From: Saccharopolyspora oryzae
Lineage (GTDB): Bacteria > Actinomycetota > Actinomycetes > Mycobacteriales > Pseudonocardiaceae
Direction: 5' to 3'
Length of the DNA: 64,000 bases
Assembly (NCBI RefSeq): GCF_027853915.1
Contig: NZ_JAQGLA010000017.1
Location: forward strand, 41,668-105,667
Numbering within the stretch: the stretch's first letter is position 1; every line of letters starts with the position of its first letter. Shown here piece by piece: positions 18,269-26,918 of this stretch. The notes beneath the pieces are model-generated. The model was given only the letters and a program-made list of their open reading frames with translations, searched no databases and was not told the DNA's origin. Position numbers and translations under genes: made by a program.

Positions 18269-18418
18269 GATGGCGACAGCTCCCTCGTGTGCAGCGCGTA
18301 CTGGTAAGCACGTCTTCCACATGATGTCTTGCTCAACAACAAATGTGAAGAAGTCTTCGTTCTCGCGTGGTGCGGTGGAATTCCGGCCACACCGCCATGA
18401 TCTGCAGCGACAGCGCCG

Positions 18419-19945
18419 CTAATCGGGCCGGTTCCGCAACAACGCGATGGCGGCCAGGGCCGCGACTGCTGTGATGATCGCGGCGGCGGTGGAGATCGCG
18501 TTCAGACCGCCGGTGTAGGCCTCGCGGGAGAGTTCCAGCAGGTCAGCGCCGGGAGTGCTGGGAAGTTGTGCTGCTGCGGTGGTTGCGCCTGCCATCGTGT
18601 CCTCGGCGCGTTCGGCCATGTCAGGTGGAATTCCCGCGGGAACTGCCGCGGACATCCCGTTGCGGTAGGCGAGGGTGCCGAGGGTGCCGAAAACGGCTGT
18701 TCCGACGGCTACTCCGAGTTCGGTCGTGGTTTCCGACATCGAGGCCGCCGAGCCGGCCTTGCCGGGTGGGGCGGCGCCCATCGCCAGGTCGGTGCCGAGC
18801 ACGTCGGCGGGTCCGCTGCCGAAGTGGGCGATGGCCAGTCCCGCCACCAGCGCGACGAGCGCGGTGGGGCTGCCGACCTGCACCAGGATCGCGAATCCGG
18901 CGCTGGAGAGCAGCAATCCGGCGCCGATGACGTAGCCGGGCCTGACCAGGCGTGCTGCCACGGGTGCCAGCATGGCGCTCGCGATCAGTGCTGCGGTGGA
19001 AGGCAGCAGCCACGTTGCGGCTCGCAGCGGCGGTAGTCCGACGGCGAGTTGCAGGTACTGGGCGGCGAACATGGCGATCCCGCTCGTCGTCGCCGATCCG
19101 ATGAGCAGGACGATCAGCGCGGTGCTGAAGGAGCGGTCGGCGAACAACCGCACGTCGAACAGCGGGTCCGCCGACTTCCGCTGGCGCCGCGCGAAAAGCG
19201 CTCCGGCGATCAACCCGATCAGCACGGCCAGTACCGCCGTCGTGGCACTGCCGTCCCTGGTCAGCTCCTTGAGCGCGTACGCGGGCGGAAGGGCGGTTGC
19301 CAGTGACAGGCCGACGCTGATCAGGTCCAGGCGACCGGCCGCGGCGGGGCGCTGCTCGGGCAGCAGAATCGGGCCTAGCACAAGCAGCAGCACCATAACC
19401 GGCGCTGCCAGTAGGAACACCGAGCCCCACCAGAAGAACTCCAGCAGAGCACCGCCGATGACCGGTCCGATTGCGACGCCGGCCATGAAGGTGCTCGACC
19501 ACCCGGCGATGGCGATCGTGCGTTGACGGGGATCGCGGAACATCGTGCTGATCAGCGCCAGCGTGCTCGGCATCAGGGTTGCGGCGACAGCGCCGAGGAG
19601 CGCTCGGGCGGCGATGAGCATCGCCGGGTGCGTCGCGAACGCTGCCAGCACGGACACGAAGCCGAATCCGGTGGCACCGATCAGGAGCAGCCTGCGGTGG
19701 CCGATCCGGTCGCCCAGCGCGCCTGTGGTGAGCAGGAATCCGGCGATCGCGAAGCTGTAGATGTCGGTGACCCACAGCAGTTCCGCACTGCTGGCGCCCA
19801 GATCCGCGGCCAGGTGCGGGAGAGCCAGGTACAGCACGCTCATGTCCAGGGCGACGAGCAGGGTGGGCAGGCCCAGCACGGCCAGGCCCAGCCATTCCCG
19901 CAGTCCGGCCCGTGGTTCGGGAGTGCGCGGGGAAGAAGACGACAT
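18419..19945 (-). CDS. MFS drug/metabolite exporter, DHA2 (EmrB/QacA) type, 14 TM
   Basis: 508-residue integral membrane protein with about 14 hydrophobic segments. TLLVALDMSVLYLALPHLA and GALGDRIGHRRLLLIG are typical of the DHA2 proton-antiport branch (motif C and motif A), which exports drugs and natural products. Length is normal. ATG 19945 has GGAG upstream. It lies 150 bases upstream of the FxsA-like peptide gene on the same strand, so read-through into the precursor/hydroxylase pair is possible. No TetR or MarR gene accompanies it, which is unusual for a drug pump. Export of the modified peptide is speculation. Confidence 0.85.
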   Translation of the reverse strand: MSSSSPRTPEPRAGLREWLGLAVLGLPTLLVALDMSVLYLALPHLAADLGASSAELLWVTDIYSFAIAGFLLTTGALGDRIGHRRLLLIGATGFGFVSVLAAFATHPAMLIAARALLGAVAATLMPSTLALISTMFRDPRQRTIAIAGWSSTFMAGVAIGPVIGGALLEFFWWGSVFLLAAPVMVLLLVLGPILLPEQRPAAAGRLDLISVGLSLATALPPAYALKELTRDGSATTAVLAVLIGLIAGALFARRQRKSADPLFDVRLFADRSFSTALIVLLIGSATTSGIAMFAAQYLQLAVGLPPLRAATWLLPSTAALIASAMLAPVAARLVRPGYVIGAGLLLSSAGFAILVQVGSPTALVALVAGLAIAHFGSGPADVLGTDLAMGAAPPGKAGSAASMSETTTELGVAVGTAVFGTLGTLAYRNGMSAAVPAGIPPDMAERAEDTMAGATTAAAQLPSTPGADLLELSREAYTGGLNAISTAAAIITAVAALAAIALLRNRPD

Positions 19946-20264
19946 GGGAACTCCGTCGAAGCGGTGACGCGGTCGCGTCGTGCGGACCAGGACAGGTGCT
20001 TCGACGTCAGCTGCGGACGCGCGGAACTCGCCGACCGCCGTGCGGTCGGCCCAGCACGCCCCGCGGGGTCAGGTCAGAACGCGGTCCGCGCCTGATGTAG
20101 AAGCACAGGTCAGAGCCGTGCCGTAGACCACGAACGCCAAGTCGCCCTCCCGCTGCCGCTCCGTTCGACCGGGCCAACATGGCACGGTCGCACTGCGTCC
20201 CGCAACGTCATTTCCGGCGCTTCGGGAAGTCGTCGTCCACGAGCTCCTCGCGCCGGGGAGTGGG
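19946..20264. other. Intergenic region between divergent exporter and arginase-family genes
   Basis: About 320 bases of moderately GC-rich DNA between two divergently transcribed genes. I see no convincing coding sequence, tRNA or strong hairpin. It should contain both promoters, but no clear -35/-10 pair stands out. Confidence 0.5.
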
Positions 20265-21173
20265 ATGATCGGCTGCGTGATCGCGCTGCTGTCAGCTCCG
20301 TCGAACCTGGGCCTCAGACCGCCGGAACCCGGTGCGACGCCGGGTGCCGCGAAAGCTCCGGAAGCACTCCGCGAGGCGGGCCTGTTCACCCGGTTCATCG
20401 ACGAAGGGGCGATCGATGACGGCGTGGTGCTGCCGCGGCGCTACCGCGACGACGCGGAACCCGGGCGGCTGCGCAACCAGGACGCCATCATCGAGCATTC
20501 GCGCCGCCTCGCGGACCGGATCTGCGAGGTCATCAGCGGTGAGCACCGCCCGCTGGTGATCGGCGGGGATTGCAGCATCCTCACCGGCGTGGGACTCGGG
20601 CTCAAGCGCCTCGGCCGGTTCGGCCTGCTGCACGTCGACGGCCACACCGACTTCCGCCATCCCGGGAACAGCGCCGAGTGCGCCAGCCTCGCCGGGGAGG
20701 ACCTGGCCGCCGCGATCGGCCTGCACTGGCCGGAAGTGGCCGACGTCGATTCCCTCGGCCCGTTGTTCCTGCCGCAGGACGCCACCCACCTCGGCTGCCG
20801 CGAGGACGACGAACACCTCGCCGAGGTGCGGTCCCACATGCGCGCGACGACGGTGGACGAGCTCCGCGGCGAAGGCATCACCGCTGCTGCCACCCGGATC
20901 CGCGATGGCGTGGTGTCGGCGGAGCTCGACGGCTACTGGCTGCACATCGACGTGGACGTGCTCGACCCGACCCACCTGCCGGCCGTGGACAGCCCCGCTC
21001 CCGGTGGTCTGGCGCCGGAGGAGCTGGTGGAGCTGCTCCGGGTCCTCGCCCCATCGGCGTGCGGCGCCGACGTCACGGTCTTCGACCCGGACCTCGATCC
21101 GTCCGGCCGTTACGCGTGCCGCCTCGCCGAGATCGTCCACGCCGGTCTGGCCGACCTCGGCACGCGCATTTGA
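20265..21173 (+). CDS. Arginase/agmatinase-family (ureohydrolase) protein
   Basis: 302-residue ureohydrolase-fold enzyme. The manganese-site motifs are GGDCSI (the usual GGDHS with Cys for His), HVDGHTDF (family DAHxD) and HIDVDVLDP (DxDxxDP), in the correct order and spacing. The usual reaction is hydrolysis of a guanidino group to urea. The His-to-Cys change in the first motif removes a metal ligand found in true arginases, so the substrate or metal occupancy may differ. ATG 20265 has GGGGAG four bases upstream; a GTG at 20277 is less well placed. It is a single gene between unrelated neighbours. Confidence 0.85.
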   Translation: MIGCVIALLSAPSNLGLRPPEPGATPGAAKAPEALREAGLFTRFIDEGAIDDGVVLPRRYRDDAEPGRLRNQDAIIEHSRRLADRICEVISGEHRPLVIGGDCSILTGVGLGLKRLGRFGLLHVDGHTDFRHPGNSAECASLAGEDLAAAIGLHWPEVADVDSLGPLFLPQDATHLGCREDDEHLAEVRSHMRATTVDELRGEGITAAATRIRDGVVSAELDGYWLHIDVDVLDPTHLPAVDSPAPGGLAPEELVELLRVLAPSACGADVTVFDPDLDPSGRYACRLAEIVHAGLADLGTRI

Positions 21174-21240
21174 CCGCCGTGCGCGACTCGCGACCACCGC
21201 ACCCGCGCTAAGGCGGTGGCTGGGACTAGATTTGGCAGCT

Positions 21241-21933
21241 ATGACTCATGGGGGACCCGGTCCGGGCTATCCGCAGCAGCAACCCGGCTGGCAGCCGGGC
21301 CAACAACCGCACCCGCCGCAGCAATATCCGGTGCCGCCGGGATATCCGCAGCAGGGGCAGCCGCCGTATCCGGTTCAGCCACCTCCGCCGCAGCAGGAGC
21401 CGCCGCTGACGTTGCCGGGTTGGGGTGCGATCCCGGCCGTGCTCGGCGTGCTGCTGGCAGTGCTGGGCCTGTTCGCGTTCAAGTGGGCCGGTGACGCCGC
21501 CTTCGGCGACGTGTCCGCGGCCGTCCGGGAAGCGGCGCGCAACGCGACCGACCTCACCGCGAGCGACCGGTGGGTCAAGGTCTACCTCGGCCAGGGCGTG
21601 TTCATCGCCCTCGCACTGGCTGCGATCCCGCCCGCGCTGTGGTCGCTGGGAACCTTGCGTTCGAGGGAGAGCATCAAGAGCCGCGGCGGCCTCACGAAGA
21701 AGAGCTTGTCGGAGGGGCGGACCGGCCCGACCCGGATCATGCTCTCCGCCATCGCCGGTCTCTGCCTGCTCTACCACGTGGTGACGCTGCTGATCATGAC
21801 CGACGGCGGCCGCCACCTGGGCTCCCTGGGGCCCGGTCCCTGGCTCCTGGTGGTCGGCACCGCGCTGTCGGTGGCCGGCGCAGCGATCGGTCCACGCGTC
21901 CCGCCGCGCCACCCCGGCTGGCGACCGCGCTGA
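21241..21933 (+). CDS. Pro/Gln-rich membrane protein of unknown function
   Basis: 230 residues. The first about 55 are a low-complexity Pro-Gly-Tyr-Gln tail (repeated YPQQ, QPPY-like units) predicted to be disordered and cytoplasmic. Four hydrophobic segments follow (about 60-78, 115-135, 160-180 and 195-215). This layout is common in actinobacterial membrane proteins of unknown role. ATG 21241 lies after a short leader. It is convergent with gnd; a small imperfect hairpin (ACCAGT/ACTGGT arms near 21942-21964) lies between them. Confidence 0.75.
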   Translation: MTHGGPGPGYPQQQPGWQPGQQPHPPQQYPVPPGYPQQGQPPYPVQPPPPQQEPPLTLPGWGAIPAVLGVLLAVLGLFAFKWAGDAAFGDVSAAVREAARNATDLTASDRWVKVYLGQGVFIALALAAIPPALWSLGTLRSRESIKSRGGLTKKSLSEGRTGPTRIMLSAIAGLCLLYHVVTLLIMTDGGRHLGSLGPGPWLLVVGTALSVAGAAIGPRVPPRHPGWRPR

Positions 21934-21970
21934 ACAACAGCGCGACCAGTGTCCGCAGTGGACTGGTGCG

Positions 21971-23410
21971 TCACACCTGCACTTCGGAGCGGTCTCCGGC
22001 CCAGAGGGTGTGGAAGGAGCCTTCGCGGTCGGTCCGGCGGTAGGTGTGGGCACCGAAGTAGTCGCGCTGGCCCTGGGTGAGCGCAGCCGGGAGCCGGGTG
22101 GCGCGCAGGGAGTCGTAGTAGGACAACGCCGCCGCGAATCCCGGTGTGGGCACGCCCTGGCTGGTCGCTGCGCCCAGGACCGAGCGCCAGTCGTGCTGGG
22201 CATCGGCGATCTCGGCCGCGAAGGTCTCGTCGGACAGCAGGCTCGGCAGGTCCGGTCGGGCGTCGTAGGCGGCGCGGATGCGGTCCAGGAACGCCGCACG
22301 GATGATGCAGCCGCCGCGCCAGATGGACGCGATCGCGCCCAGGTCGATGTTCCAGTCGTACTCGGCGCTGCCTGCGGCGATCTCGTGGAAGCCCTGCGTG
22401 TAGGACACGATCTTCGACGCGTACAGCGCCTGCTCCACCTGGTCGGCGAAGGCGTCGGCATCGGTGCCGCTGAGCGGTCGGGCGGTCGGACCGGCGAGTC
22501 CTCGGGACGCCTCGCGCAGCGCGGTGTGGCCCGACAGGGAACGGGCGAACACCGCTTCGGCGATGCCGGAGACCGGCACCCCGAGCTCGAGGGCGAGCTG
22601 CACCGTCCAGCGACCGGTGCCCTTCTGCTCGGCCTGGTCGGCGACGACGTCCACGAACGGTTCGCCGGTGGCGGCGTCGACGTGCGACAGCACCTCGGCG
22701 GTGATCTCGATCAGGTAGGACTCGAGGCGACCGGTGTTCCAGGTGCGGAACACCTCGGCGATCTGGGCGGGGGAGTACCCGGCGACGTCGCGCAGCAGCT
22801 GGTAGGCCTCGGCGATGAGCTGCATGTCGGCGTACTCGATGCCGTTGTGCACCATCTTCACGAAGTGCCCCGACCCGTCCGGGCCCACGTGCGTGACGCA
22901 GGGCGCGTCGTCGGCGGCCTTGGCGGAGATCTTCTCCAGCATCGGGCCCAGCGAGGCGTAGGACTCGTCGGAGCCGCCCGGCATGATGCTGGGTCCGTGC
23001 AGCGCGCCCTCCTCGCCGCCGGAGATGCCGGTGCCGACGAAGTGGATGCCCCGTTCGCGCAGGTCGCGCTCGCGGCGCCGGGTGTCCGCGAAGTGCGCGT
23101 TGCCGCCGTCGATGATCACATCGCCGTCCTCGAGCAGCGGCGCGAACTCCTCGATCACCGCGTCGGTGGGATCCCCGGCCTTGACCATGATCACCAGTCG
23201 GCGCGGGCGTTCCAGCGCGGCGACGAAGTCGGCGACCGATTCGGCCGCGACGAAGTCGCCCTCGTGCCCGAACTCCTCGACCAGCTCCCGGGTCTTCGAA
23301 GCGGTGCGGTTGTGCACGGCGACCGAGTAGCCGTTGCGCGCGAAGTTGCGGGCCAGGTTGCGGCCCATGACCGCGAGCCCGGTGACGCCGATCTGAGCTG
23401 ATGTGCCCAT
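21971..23410 (-). CDS. gnd: 6-phosphogluconate dehydrogenase (decarboxylating, NADP-dependent)
   Basis: 479-residue cytoplasmic enzyme of the oxidative pentose phosphate pathway. It converts 6-phosphogluconate to ribulose 5-phosphate and CO2, giving NADPH. The N-terminal Rossmann domain carries GLAVMGRNLARNFARNGY and VHNRT (NADP-preferring arginine). The substrate/catalytic region includes GTGISGGEEGALHGPSIMPG and KMVHNGIEYADMQ, and the C-terminal domain has the usual FARSLSGHT and IWRGGCIIRA. Full length for the long homodimeric form. The start is ATG 23410. It is monocistronic, between the acoC run-on and a convergent membrane protein gene. Confidence 0.95.
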   Translation of the reverse strand: MGTSAQIGVTGLAVMGRNLARNFARNGYSVAVHNRTASKTRELVEEFGHEGDFVAAESVADFVAALERPRRLVIMVKAGDPTDAVIEEFAPLLEDGDVIIDGGNAHFADTRRRERDLRERGIHFVGTGISGGEEGALHGPSIMPGGSDESYASLGPMLEKISAKAADDAPCVTHVGPDGSGHFVKMVHNGIEYADMQLIAEAYQLLRDVAGYSPAQIAEVFRTWNTGRLESYLIEITAEVLSHVDAATGEPFVDVVADQAEQKGTGRWTVQLALELGVPVSGIAEAVFARSLSGHTALREASRGLAGPTARPLSGTDADAFADQVEQALYASKIVSYTQGFHEIAAGSAEYDWNIDLGAIASIWRGGCIIRAAFLDRIRAAYDARPDLPSLLSDETFAAEIADAQHDWRSVLGAATSQGVPTPGFAAALSYYDSLRATRLPAALTQGQRDYFGAHTYRRTDREGSFHTLWAGDRSEVQV

Positions 23411-24891
23411 GTGCAGCTCCTGCGGGTGGCTGGCGAACCGCAGTGGTGCGGCCGGGCCAATTCTCGGCCACCAGCCGTCCCAGCGCAGAGAACGCCGGCA
23501 CCTTCCGGGGGAGGTTCAGCGCGAGGTGGGGGCTCCGCTGGCTTCTTGGCGGAGGAACGCCACCCGGTAGGAGGCCAGGACGGTGTCGAGCCGGTCGCGG
23601 GCGACCCTCGCCTCCCGGACGTCGGAGCCGATGCCGATGTGCGCGCACACGGCCCGGGTCGCTGCGCTCTTCGGGAGCCGTGCTTCTTCGACCTCGTCCA
23701 TACCCCGAATGGTGGCAGAAGCGCTGCGCACCGCGTCGACCGGATGCCCCGAAGGATGAGCCCGAACAGGCCTTCGAGGCCGAGCACCGACTCGACGGCT
23801 TCGCGGGTCGCCGCCGGGTCCTCCATGTGCACCATGTGGCCCGCGCCCGCGACCACGCGCACCTGTGCGCGGTCGCCGAACGCGGACTGGTCGGCCACCG
23901 GGATGACCTGGTCCTGCGCGCCCCACACCACCGCGGTGGGGACGGTGACCCCGGCCAGCAGCGATGCCGCGTCGATGGCCTGCTTGTCCCCGTCGAGGAT
24001 GGAGCCGAGCAGGGCCTGCAGGCAGTCCTGGACGCCGTCGATGCGCTTGAACTTCAGCAGGTCGTCCACAAGCTGGCGGGTCACCTGCGACTCGTCGGCG
24101 AACAGGGCGCGCAGGTGCGGCTTGAGCTCCCGCCGGGTGCTCGCCCCGACGAAGCCGCGCAGGTAGTCGGCGTTGACCTCGGTGCCGTAGCCGGCCGGGG
24201 CGACCAGCGTCAGGGAGCGGACCCGGTCCGGTGTCCGGGCCGCCACGGCGGTCACGACCGCACCGCCCAGCGAGTGGCCGACCAGGTGCGCCCGTTCGAC
24301 GTCCAGCGCGTCCAGGAACCCGATCACCGCGTCGGCCAGCGAGTCCAGGCTGCCGTCGCCGACGTCCTTGGTCGAGCTGCCGTGCCCCGGCAGGTCCAGG
24401 GCGTGCACGGTGCGGCCCTCGGACAGCGGTTCCTGGACGAACAGCCAGGAGTTCTTGTCGCCGCCGAAACCGTGGACCAGCACCACGACCTCGGGGCCGT
24501 CGCCCAGCGTGGCGTAGGACAGGGTGCGCCCACCCACCTCCACCTCGCCGGTCGCGGGCCCCGCGGCCTCCTCGACCTCGCCGCTGGCCAGCTGCTCCTT
24601 GGCCTCGGCGACCGCCGCTTCGATCTCGGCGTCGGGCACCTCCGCCGGGGCGACGATCGCGATCGTGCCGCCCACCGGGGCGGATTCGCCCTCCGCGACG
24701 ACGACCCCGCGCAGCACTCCCTCCTCCGGGGACTCCAGCGTCCCGGCGATCTTGTCGGTGTCGATCTCGGCCAGCTCGGTGCCGTCGGTGATGTCGTCAC
24801 CTTCGGAGACCAGCCAGTCGGTGATCGTGCCGGTGGTCATCGACAGCCCCCACTTGGGCATCTTGATCCGGCGGATCCGCTCGTCGGTCAT
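23191..24891 (-). CDS. acoC: Acetoin dehydrogenase E2-like protein (lipoyl + alpha/beta hydrolase) with abnormal run-on C-terminus
   Basis: E2 component (dihydrolipoyl acetyltransferase) of the acetoin dehydrogenase complex. An N-terminal lipoyl domain (about 1-85; lipoyl lysine in EIDTDKIAGTLESP) is followed by an alpha/beta hydrolase-fold domain (about 120-375) with VLVHGFGGDK, the nucleophile GHSLGGAV, the acid WGAQDQVIP and the histidine GAGHMVHMED. Homologues stop soon after this point, near 23765, but here the frame stays open for about 190 more codons of arginine/serine-rich, non-homologous sequence that overlaps gnd out of frame. A lost stop or small frameshift is likely. The start ATG 24891 follows the acoB stop by two bases. 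Confidence 0.75.
   Translation of the reverse strand: MTDERIRRIKMPKWGLSMTTGTITDWLVSEGDDITDGTELAEIDTDKIAGTLESPEEGVLRGVVVAEGESAPVGGTIAIVAPAEVPDAEIEAAVAEAKEQLASGEVEEAAGPATGEVEVGGRTLSYATLGDGPEVVVLVHGFGGDKNSWLFVQEPLSEGRTVHALDLPGHGSSTKDVGDGSLDSLADAVIGFLDALDVERAHLVGHSLGGAVVTAVAARTPDRVRSLTLVAPAGYGTEVNADYLRGFVGASTRRELKPHLRALFADESQVTRQLVDDLLKFKRIDGVQDCLQALLGSILDGDKQAIDAASLLAGVTVPTAVVWGAQDQVIPVADQSAFGDRAQVRVVAGAGHMVHMEDPAATREAVESVLGLEGLFGLILRGIRSTRCAALLPPFGVWTRSKKHGSRRAQRPGPCARTSASAPTSGRRGSPATGSTPSWPPTGWRSSAKKPAEPPPRAEPPPEGAGVLCAGTAGGRELARPHHCGSPATRRSCTWAHQLRSASPGSRSWAATWPATSRATATRSPCTTAPLRRPGSWSRSSGTRATSSRPNRSPTSSPRWNARADW
23516..23701 (-). CDS. Possible small protein (61 aa) overlapping the acoC run-on
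   Basis: MDEVEEARLPKSAATRAVCA begins a 61-residue frame with ordinary, balanced composition, unlike the arginine/serine-rich acoC tail it overlaps. No family is recognised, and the ribosome site is weak (GGGG only two bases from the ATG). If acoC normally ends near 23765 this would sit just downstream as an independent small gene. It is listed because composition favours it over the acoC tail, but support is thin. Confidence 0.3.
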   Translation of the reverse strand: MDEVEEARLPKSAATRAVCAHIGIGSDVREARVARDRLDTVLASYRVAFLRQEASGAPTSR

Positions 24892-24893
24892 GC

Positions 24894-25907
24894 TCAGCGC
24901 TCCCAGCTCGTGACTTTCTTGACCGCGTTGACCACCTGCTGCGCGTCCGGGATGTACATCGACTCCAGCGCGTCGCTGAAGGGCACCGGCGTGTGCGGGG
25001 CGGTGACCATCTCGATCGGTGCCTGCAAGCTGCCGAAGGCCTCCCGCGCCACCAGGGCGGAGACGTCGGTGGCGAGGTTGCAGCGCGGGGTGGCCTCGTC
25101 GACCACCACCAGCCGCCCGGTGTTCTCGACGCTCTCCAGGATGCTGTCGGTGTCCAGCGGGCTGGTGGTGCGCGGGTCGACGACCTCGCACTCCACTCCG
25201 GACTTGGCGAGTTCGTCGGCCGCTTCCGCCGCGATCGGGACCATCCGCCCGAAGGCCACGATGGTGACGTCCTCGCCCTCGCGGACGAAGTTGGCCTCGC
25301 CGAACGGGATCGCGTAGGACTCCTCGGGAACGTCTCCGACGACGTCGTACATCGCCTTGTGCTCGCAGAAGATGACCGGGTCGTCGTCCCGGATCGCTTG
25401 CGTCATCAGGCCTTTCGCCTCGTACGGGGAGGAGGGCAGGACGACCTTCAGGCCCGGGATGTGGGTGAAGACCGGGTACAGCGCCTGCGAGTGCTGCGCC
25501 GCGGCGTTGAGCCCCGCGCCGTACATGGTGCGGATGACGACCGGGGTGACCGCCTTGCCGCCGAACATGTACCGGAACTTGGCCGCCTGGTTGAAGATCT
25601 GGTCGAAGCACACGCCCATGAAGTCGATGAACATCAGCTCCGCGACCGGCCGCAGACCGCTGGTGGCCGCGCCGATCGCGGCGCCGATGAACGCCGATTC
25701 GCTGATCGGGGTGTCGAGCACCCGGCCGGGGAACCGGTCGTAGAGCCCCTTGGTGACGCCGAGGACGCCGCCCCAGGCGTCCTGCTCGCCGGGTGCACCG
25801 GCGCCGCCGGCGTTGTCCTCGCCGAGCACGACGACGCTGCTGTCGCGTTCCATCTCCTGCACGAGTGCTTCGTTGAGCGCTTCCCGGTAGCTGATGCTGC
25901 GTGCCAT
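24894..25907 (-). CDS. acoB: Acetoin dehydrogenase E1 component, beta subunit
   Basis: 337-residue transketolase-like beta subunit of a TPP-dependent 2-oxo acid/acetoin dehydrogenase E1. Recognisable blocks are SYREALNEALVQEMERD, VVVLGEDNAGGAGA, DTPISESAFIGAAIGAA and the C-terminal domain with VVDPRTTSPLDTDSI and VVDEATPRCNLATDV. It pairs with the alpha subunit encoded immediately upstream to cleave acetoin to acetaldehyde and an acetyl group passed to E2. It lies between acoA (15-base gap) and acoC (two-base gap) in one operon. Pyruvate dehydrogenase E1 beta is the alternative, but acoX and the E2 hydrolase fusion argue for acetoin. Confidence 0.9.
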   Translation of the reverse strand: MARSISYREALNEALVQEMERDSSVVVLGEDNAGGAGAPGEQDAWGGVLGVTKGLYDRFPGRVLDTPISESAFIGAAIGAATSGLRPVAELMFIDFMGVCFDQIFNQAAKFRYMFGGKAVTPVVIRTMYGAGLNAAAQHSQALYPVFTHIPGLKVVLPSSPYEAKGLMTQAIRDDDPVIFCEHKAMYDVVGDVPEESYAIPFGEANFVREGEDVTIVAFGRMVPIAAEAADELAKSGVECEVVDPRTTSPLDTDSILESVENTGRLVVVDEATPRCNLATDVSALVAREAFGSLQAPIEMVTAPHTPVPFSDALESMYIPDAQQVVNAVKKVTSWER

Positions 25908-25922
25908 GTGAACCTTCCCGTG

Positions 25923-26918
25923 TCAGTAGGAGATGTAGACGTCGGTTTCCAGGTCCTCGCGGGTGGGCTTCGGAGCCGCCAGCGCCGCTTCGACGGATTC
26001 CTCGATCAGCTGCGCCACCTCCCGGTCGACCTCGTCGAGCTGCTCACCGGCGAGCGCGCCCGAGCTGGTGACGCGGTTGCGGAAGGCCTTGAGGCAGTCC
26101 TGCTGTTCCTGGGCGCGGGCCACCTCGTCGCCCCGGTAGGCCTGCTGGTCGCCCTCGAAGTGCCCGTAGTAGCGGGTGAACTTGACCTCGATCAGGGTCG
26201 GTCCGCCGCCGTTGCGGGCCCGTTCGATGGCCTCACCGGCGACCTCGTGCACGGCGAAGAAGTCGAAGCCGTCGACGATGACGCCGGGCATGCCGAACCC
26301 GGCGGCGCGGTCGGCGATGTTGTCCGCCGCGACCGACCAGGTGGCCGAGGTGGCTTCGGCGTAGCCGTTGTTCTCCGCGACGAAGATCGCCGGCAGGTTC
26401 CACACCGAGGCGAGGTTGAGCGCCTCCAGCGTGGTGCCCTGGTTGCTGGCGCCGTCGCCGAAGAACGCCACCCCGACGCCGCCGGTGCCCTGCTGCTTGG
26501 CGGCCAGCGCGGTGCCGCAGATCAGCGGCGGGCCGCCGCCGACGATGCCGTTGGCGCCGAGCATGCCCTTGCTGAGGTCGGCGATGTGCATCGAGCCGCC
26601 CTTGCCCTGGCAGGACCCGGTCTTGCGGCCGTAGATCTCGGCCATCATCCCGCGGACGTCCACGCCCTTGGCGATGCAGTGCCCGTGGCCGCGGTGGGTG
26701 CTGGCGATCGAATCGCGGCCGTCCAGGTGCTGGCACACCCCGGTCGCCGAGGCCTCCTCCCCGGCGTAGAGGTGCACGAAGCCGGGGATGTCGCCCTTGG
26801 CGAACTCCTGGTGGACCCGGTCCTCGAACGCGCGGATGGTCCGCATCGTGCGGTACGCGGCGAGCAGACCGGCCTCGTCCAGGGCCCCGGCCGGCTTCGC
26901 TGACACGGTCTCGGTCAT
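25923..26918 (-). CDS. acoA: Acetoin dehydrogenase E1 component, alpha subunit (TPP-dependent)
   Basis: 331-residue alpha subunit. The thiamine diphosphate motif begins FFGDGASNQGTTLEALNLAS and ends at ENNGYA (GDG...NN), and STHRGHGHCIAKG is the conserved E1 phosphate/active-site loop. With acoB it forms the alpha2beta2 E1 enzyme. ATG 26918 is used because GGAGGA lies nine bases upstream; longer in-frame starts would intrude into acoX. Its ATG overlaps the acoX stop by four bases (ATGA), indicating translational coupling. Confidence 0.92.
   Translation of the reverse strand: MTETVSAKPAGALDEAGLLAAYRTMRTIRAFEDRVHQEFAKGDIPGFVHLYAGEEASATGVCQHLDGRDSIASTHRGHGHCIAKGVDVRGMMAEIYGRKTGSCQGKGGSMHIADLSKGMLGANGIVGGGPPLICGTALAAKQQGTGGVGVAFFGDGASNQGTTLEALNLASVWNLPAIFVAENNGYAEATSATWSVAADNIADRAAGFGMPGVIVDGFDFFAVHEVAGEAIERARNGGGPTLIEVKFTRYYGHFEGDQQAYRGDEVARAQEQQDCLKAFRNRVTSSGALAGEQLDEVDREVAQLIEESVEAALAAPKPTREDLETDVYISY

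Noticed and set aside
20069..20398. 109-codon minus-strand frame upstream of the arginase-family gene
   Set aside because: Overlaps the arginase 5' end in antisense and lacks motifs or a ribosome site.
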